Shown here: one piece after another, positions 5,451 to 6,692 of the stretch | Numbering within the stretch: the first letter of the stretch is position 1 | Layout of the letters: every line of letters begins with the position of its first letter | Assembly (NCBI GenBank): GCA_031401675.1 | Contig: JANNRR010000064.1 | Span: 1 to 6,692, forward strand | Reading direction: 5' to 3' | Source of the DNA: JANNRR01 sp031401675 | GTDB taxonomy: Bacteria > Pseudomonadota > Alphaproteobacteria > Rhodobacterales > Rhodobacteraceae | Length of the DNA: 6,692 nt | Notes under the pieces: model-generated | What the model was told of the DNA's origin: nothing | Database searches by the model: none | What the model saw: the letters and a program-made list of their open reading frames with translations, nothing else | Made by a program: the position numbers and the translations under genes

Positions 5451-5842
5451 CCAGCCCCCTTACCCCACAACGACCGGGGGAAAACCAAACAACTATTCCC
5501 ATTAATCAGATGGCAGAACTTTGTCATTTACAAAAGGGTTCCGAGCAATCGGAACGTGTGTGAGTTGCCGGCGTCCCCAGCGTCGGTAGGGTGGGGGTCT
5601 TCAATGCCAGGCATGGCGGATCGGTCGGCGGTAATGCCCGTTGGCCGTGCGGCAGTGCCATCGGGTGTAAGAGTATGTCGGGTTCGGCAATCGGCTTTTT
5701 CGCCGGACCGGCTCGAGGTTAAGCGTTGCCGATGGCCTGTCGCTTCTTGCCGGTGTCTGGCAGGGCATTGCCACCACAGGAACCAGGGCCCCCACCCGCT
5801 CGCCGCTTGAACTGGCCCCATCTGCCGGGATATGGGCTGCAC
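5451..5842. other. 392-bp divergent intergenic region before tdk
   Basis: I see no convincing gene here. Two leftward frames (5842-5528, 5795-5601) and one rightward frame (5810-5556) exist, but they lack ribosome binding sites and recognisable domains and have the Arg/Pro/Cys-rich composition of chance frames in GC-rich DNA. The region must hold promoters for the leftward HTH gene and for tdk. AT-richer sequence at 5484-5536 could be the former. A GNRA-capped inverted repeat lies at 5538-5555, and a short palindrome (ATGCC-A-GGCAT) at 5604-5614. The length would allow a small RNA, but there is no direct evidence for one. Confidence 0.4.
5538..5555. repeat. perfect 7-bp hairpin with GCAA loop
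   Basis: GTTCCGA (5538-5544) and TCGGAAC (5549-5555) flank GCAA, a GNRA-type tetraloop when read rightwards. Read leftwards, the hairpin is followed by CCTTTTG, a very short T-run, so it might end a leftward transcript; rightwards there is no T-tract. It lies about 90 bp upstream of the HTH gene start, so it could also be an operator. Confidence 0.4.
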
Positions 5843-6421
5843 ATGGCCAAGCTATATTTTCACTATTCCACGATGAACGCCGGCAAATCGACCACGCTGC
5901 TGCAAGCCTCGCACAATTACAAAGAACGGGGCATGGCGACCTATCTGTTGACGGCGCAGTTCGACAACCGCGCCGGACAGGGCCGGATTGCCAGCCGGAT
6001 CGGCATTGGCGAACCGGCCGACACCTTTGCCCCGGGTGATGATCTGTTCGACCGGGTCGGCCGCCAGCTGGCCGCCGCCCCCGTCGCCTGCGTGTTCATA
6101 GACGAGGCGCAGTTCCTGACCCCCGGTCAGGTCTGGCAACTGGCGCGCGCCGTCGATGATCTGGGGGTGCCGATCATGTGCTACGGGCTGCGCGTCGACT
6201 TCCGGGGCGAGTTGTTCCCCGGGTCCGCAGCCCTGCTGGCGCTCGCCGACGAAATGCGTGAAGTGCGCACCATCTGTCATTGCGGCAAGAAAGCCACGAT
6301 GGTGGTACGCAAAGGTGCCGACGGCCGGGCGCTGACCGATGGCGCACAGGTGCAGATCGGCGGCAACGAGACCTATGTCTCGCTCTGCCGACGGCATTGG
6401 CGCGAGGCAGTGGGGCGGTAG
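5843..6421 (+). CDS. tdk: thymidine kinase (type II)
   Basis: This is a 192-residue cytoplasmic enzyme that phosphorylates thymidine to dTMP with ATP in the pyrimidine salvage pathway. The start MAKLYFHYSTMNAGKSTTLL matches the family's N-terminus, including the P-loop (about 8-17). FIDEAQF carries the Walker B aspartate D87 and the catalytic base E88, at the same position as in the E. coli enzyme. The lasso/thymidine-binding segment CYGLRVDFRGELFPGS follows. Zinc-ribbon ligands C145, C147, C182 and H185 sit in CHC and CRRH, with IGGNETYVSLC between. Length and all key residues are normal, so it should be active. ATG 5843 is chosen on homology; the in-frame extension back to 5726 has no family similarity. 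The ribosome binding site is weak (GGGA, about 11 bases upstream). It appears monocistronic. Confidence 0.95.
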   Translation: MAKLYFHYSTMNAGKSTTLLQASHNYKERGMATYLLTAQFDNRAGQGRIASRIGIGEPADTFAPGDDLFDRVGRQLAAAPVACVFIDEAQFLTPGQVWQLARAVDDLGVPIMCYGLRVDFRGELFPGSAALLALADEMREVRTICHCGKKATMVVRKGADGRALTDGAQVQIGGNETYVSLCRRHWREAVGR

Positions 6422-6480
6422 GGCGGCAGGGCGAACCGAGGCTAGGGGATCGACGAGCCTCGCCGCTTCCTCGTCTACTT

Positions 6481-6508
6481 GACGGATTTGATTTCAATCC
6501 AATCCGTC
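6481..6508. repeat. inverted repeat downstream of tdk, first of two abutting hairpins
   Basis: GACGGATT (6481-6488) and AATCCGTC (6501-6508) are perfect 8-bp arms around a 12-base loop, 59 bases after the tdk stop. No T-tract follows on the right because another hairpin starts at the next base. It may act in tdk 3'-end formation. Confidence 0.5.
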
Positions 6509-6536
6509 CGCGCCTGCCTGCCCCTCGGCAGGCGCG
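6509..6536. repeat. GC-rich 10-bp hairpin, second of two abutting hairpins
   Basis: CGCGCCTGCC (6509-6518) and GGCAGGCGCG (6527-6536) form a perfect 10-bp GC-only stem with an eight-base loop. It begins on the base after the preceding inverted repeat ends and is also 28 bp long. No T-run follows on the right, so if it terminates transcription it is not a canonical intrinsic terminator. It could instead belong to the leader of the reading frame starting at 6563. Confidence 0.55.
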
Positions 6537-6562
6537 TGGTGTGCGCCCGCCCAGTCAGGCAC

Positions 6563-6692
6563 ATGAGCCTTACCGGAACCCAGGGCTGGGATCTCCAAAC
6601 TTCCATCGACGGCACCAATTGGACCACGCGCCTGAGCGAACTCAATGCCACCAACCAGGCCTTCACCCTCAAGACCTACCCGCTCTCTGCCG
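6563..6692 (+). CDS. N-terminus of unidentified protein, possibly fibronectin III-like (3' end outside window)
   Basis: An open frame begins at ATG 6563 and runs off the right edge after 43 codons (MSLTGTQGWDLQTSIDGTNW..., ending LKTYPLSA). G/C at third codon positions is high, as in real genes of this DNA, and the opposite frame is Arg/Trp-rich and looks like a shadow. The pattern W-x-L-Q-x-S-x-D-G-x-x-W-T is common in fibronectin III-like and other beta-sandwich modules of surface or phage-tail proteins. The ribosome binding site is poor. The frame is open back to 6446 without another ATG, so the true start could be a GTG at 6536/6539 or lie elsewhere. The product is not identified. Confidence 0.4.
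   Translation, partial: MSLTGTQGWDLQTSIDGTNWTTRLSELNATNQAFTLKTYPLSA

Noticed and set aside
5528..5842. Leftward 104-codon frame in the spacer before tdk
   Set aside because: It has no ribosome binding site, contains many Arg, Thr and His residues without pattern, and shows no recognisable domain.
5726..5842. N-terminal extension of tdk
   Set aside because: Type II thymidine kinases start at MAKLYF-like sequences. The extension is Pro/Arg-rich and lacks a ribosome binding site.

Overview
The window is GC-rich (roughly 60% by eye) chromosomal DNA. It looks like an alphaproteobacterium, most likely Rhodobacterales/Rhodobacteraceae. That placement is an inference from codon use, the RhlE-type helicase, the BrnA-family regulator type and the IS630-type transposase start; no rRNA or other phylogenetic marker is present. 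No tRNA, rRNA or CRISPR array was seen.

Left part (1-760) is accessory DNA. The left edge is the 5' end of an IS630-family element, whose transposase reads leftwards out of the window and whose outer end abuts a TA dinucleotide at 138-139. The element has landed inside a small leftward gene, of which only about 24 codons remain (212 to about 139). Just upstream is an AT-richer leftward gene for a 144-residue, three-to-four-helix membrane protein (648-214). The two look like a small two-gene operon cut by the insertion. A long imperfect palindrome (761-798) separates this patch from the GC-rich DNA to the right and overlaps the stop codon of the next gene.

Middle part (796-2930) holds a leftward BrnA-antitoxin-like regulator with no toxin gene beside it, a 383-bp divergent spacer carrying a 4 x 11-bp TGCA-centred repeat, and a rightward DEAD-box RNA helicase of the RhlE type. 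A perfect hairpin follows the helicase.

Right-centre part (3000-5450) holds a 655-residue secreted calcium-binding protein. It has four cadherin-like/Ig-like domains, ten RTX nonapeptides and a hydrophobic C-terminus, the layout of a type I secretion substrate. No transporter genes are adjacent. Converging on it is a leftward 151-residue helix-turn-helix protein that weakly resembles phage CII-type regulators.

Right part (5451-6692) has a 392-bp divergent spacer, a textbook type II thymidine kinase (tdk), two stem-loops that abut without a gap, and the first codons of a reading frame that runs off the right edge and may encode a fibronectin III-like protein. The complete genes appear to be independent transcription units. 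The most noteworthy points are the IS630 junction inside a small membrane-protein operon, the helically phased repeat, the domain-1 insertion and paired cysteines of the RTX protein, and the abutting hairpins after tdk. I did not find convincing evidence for a new multi-gene system.
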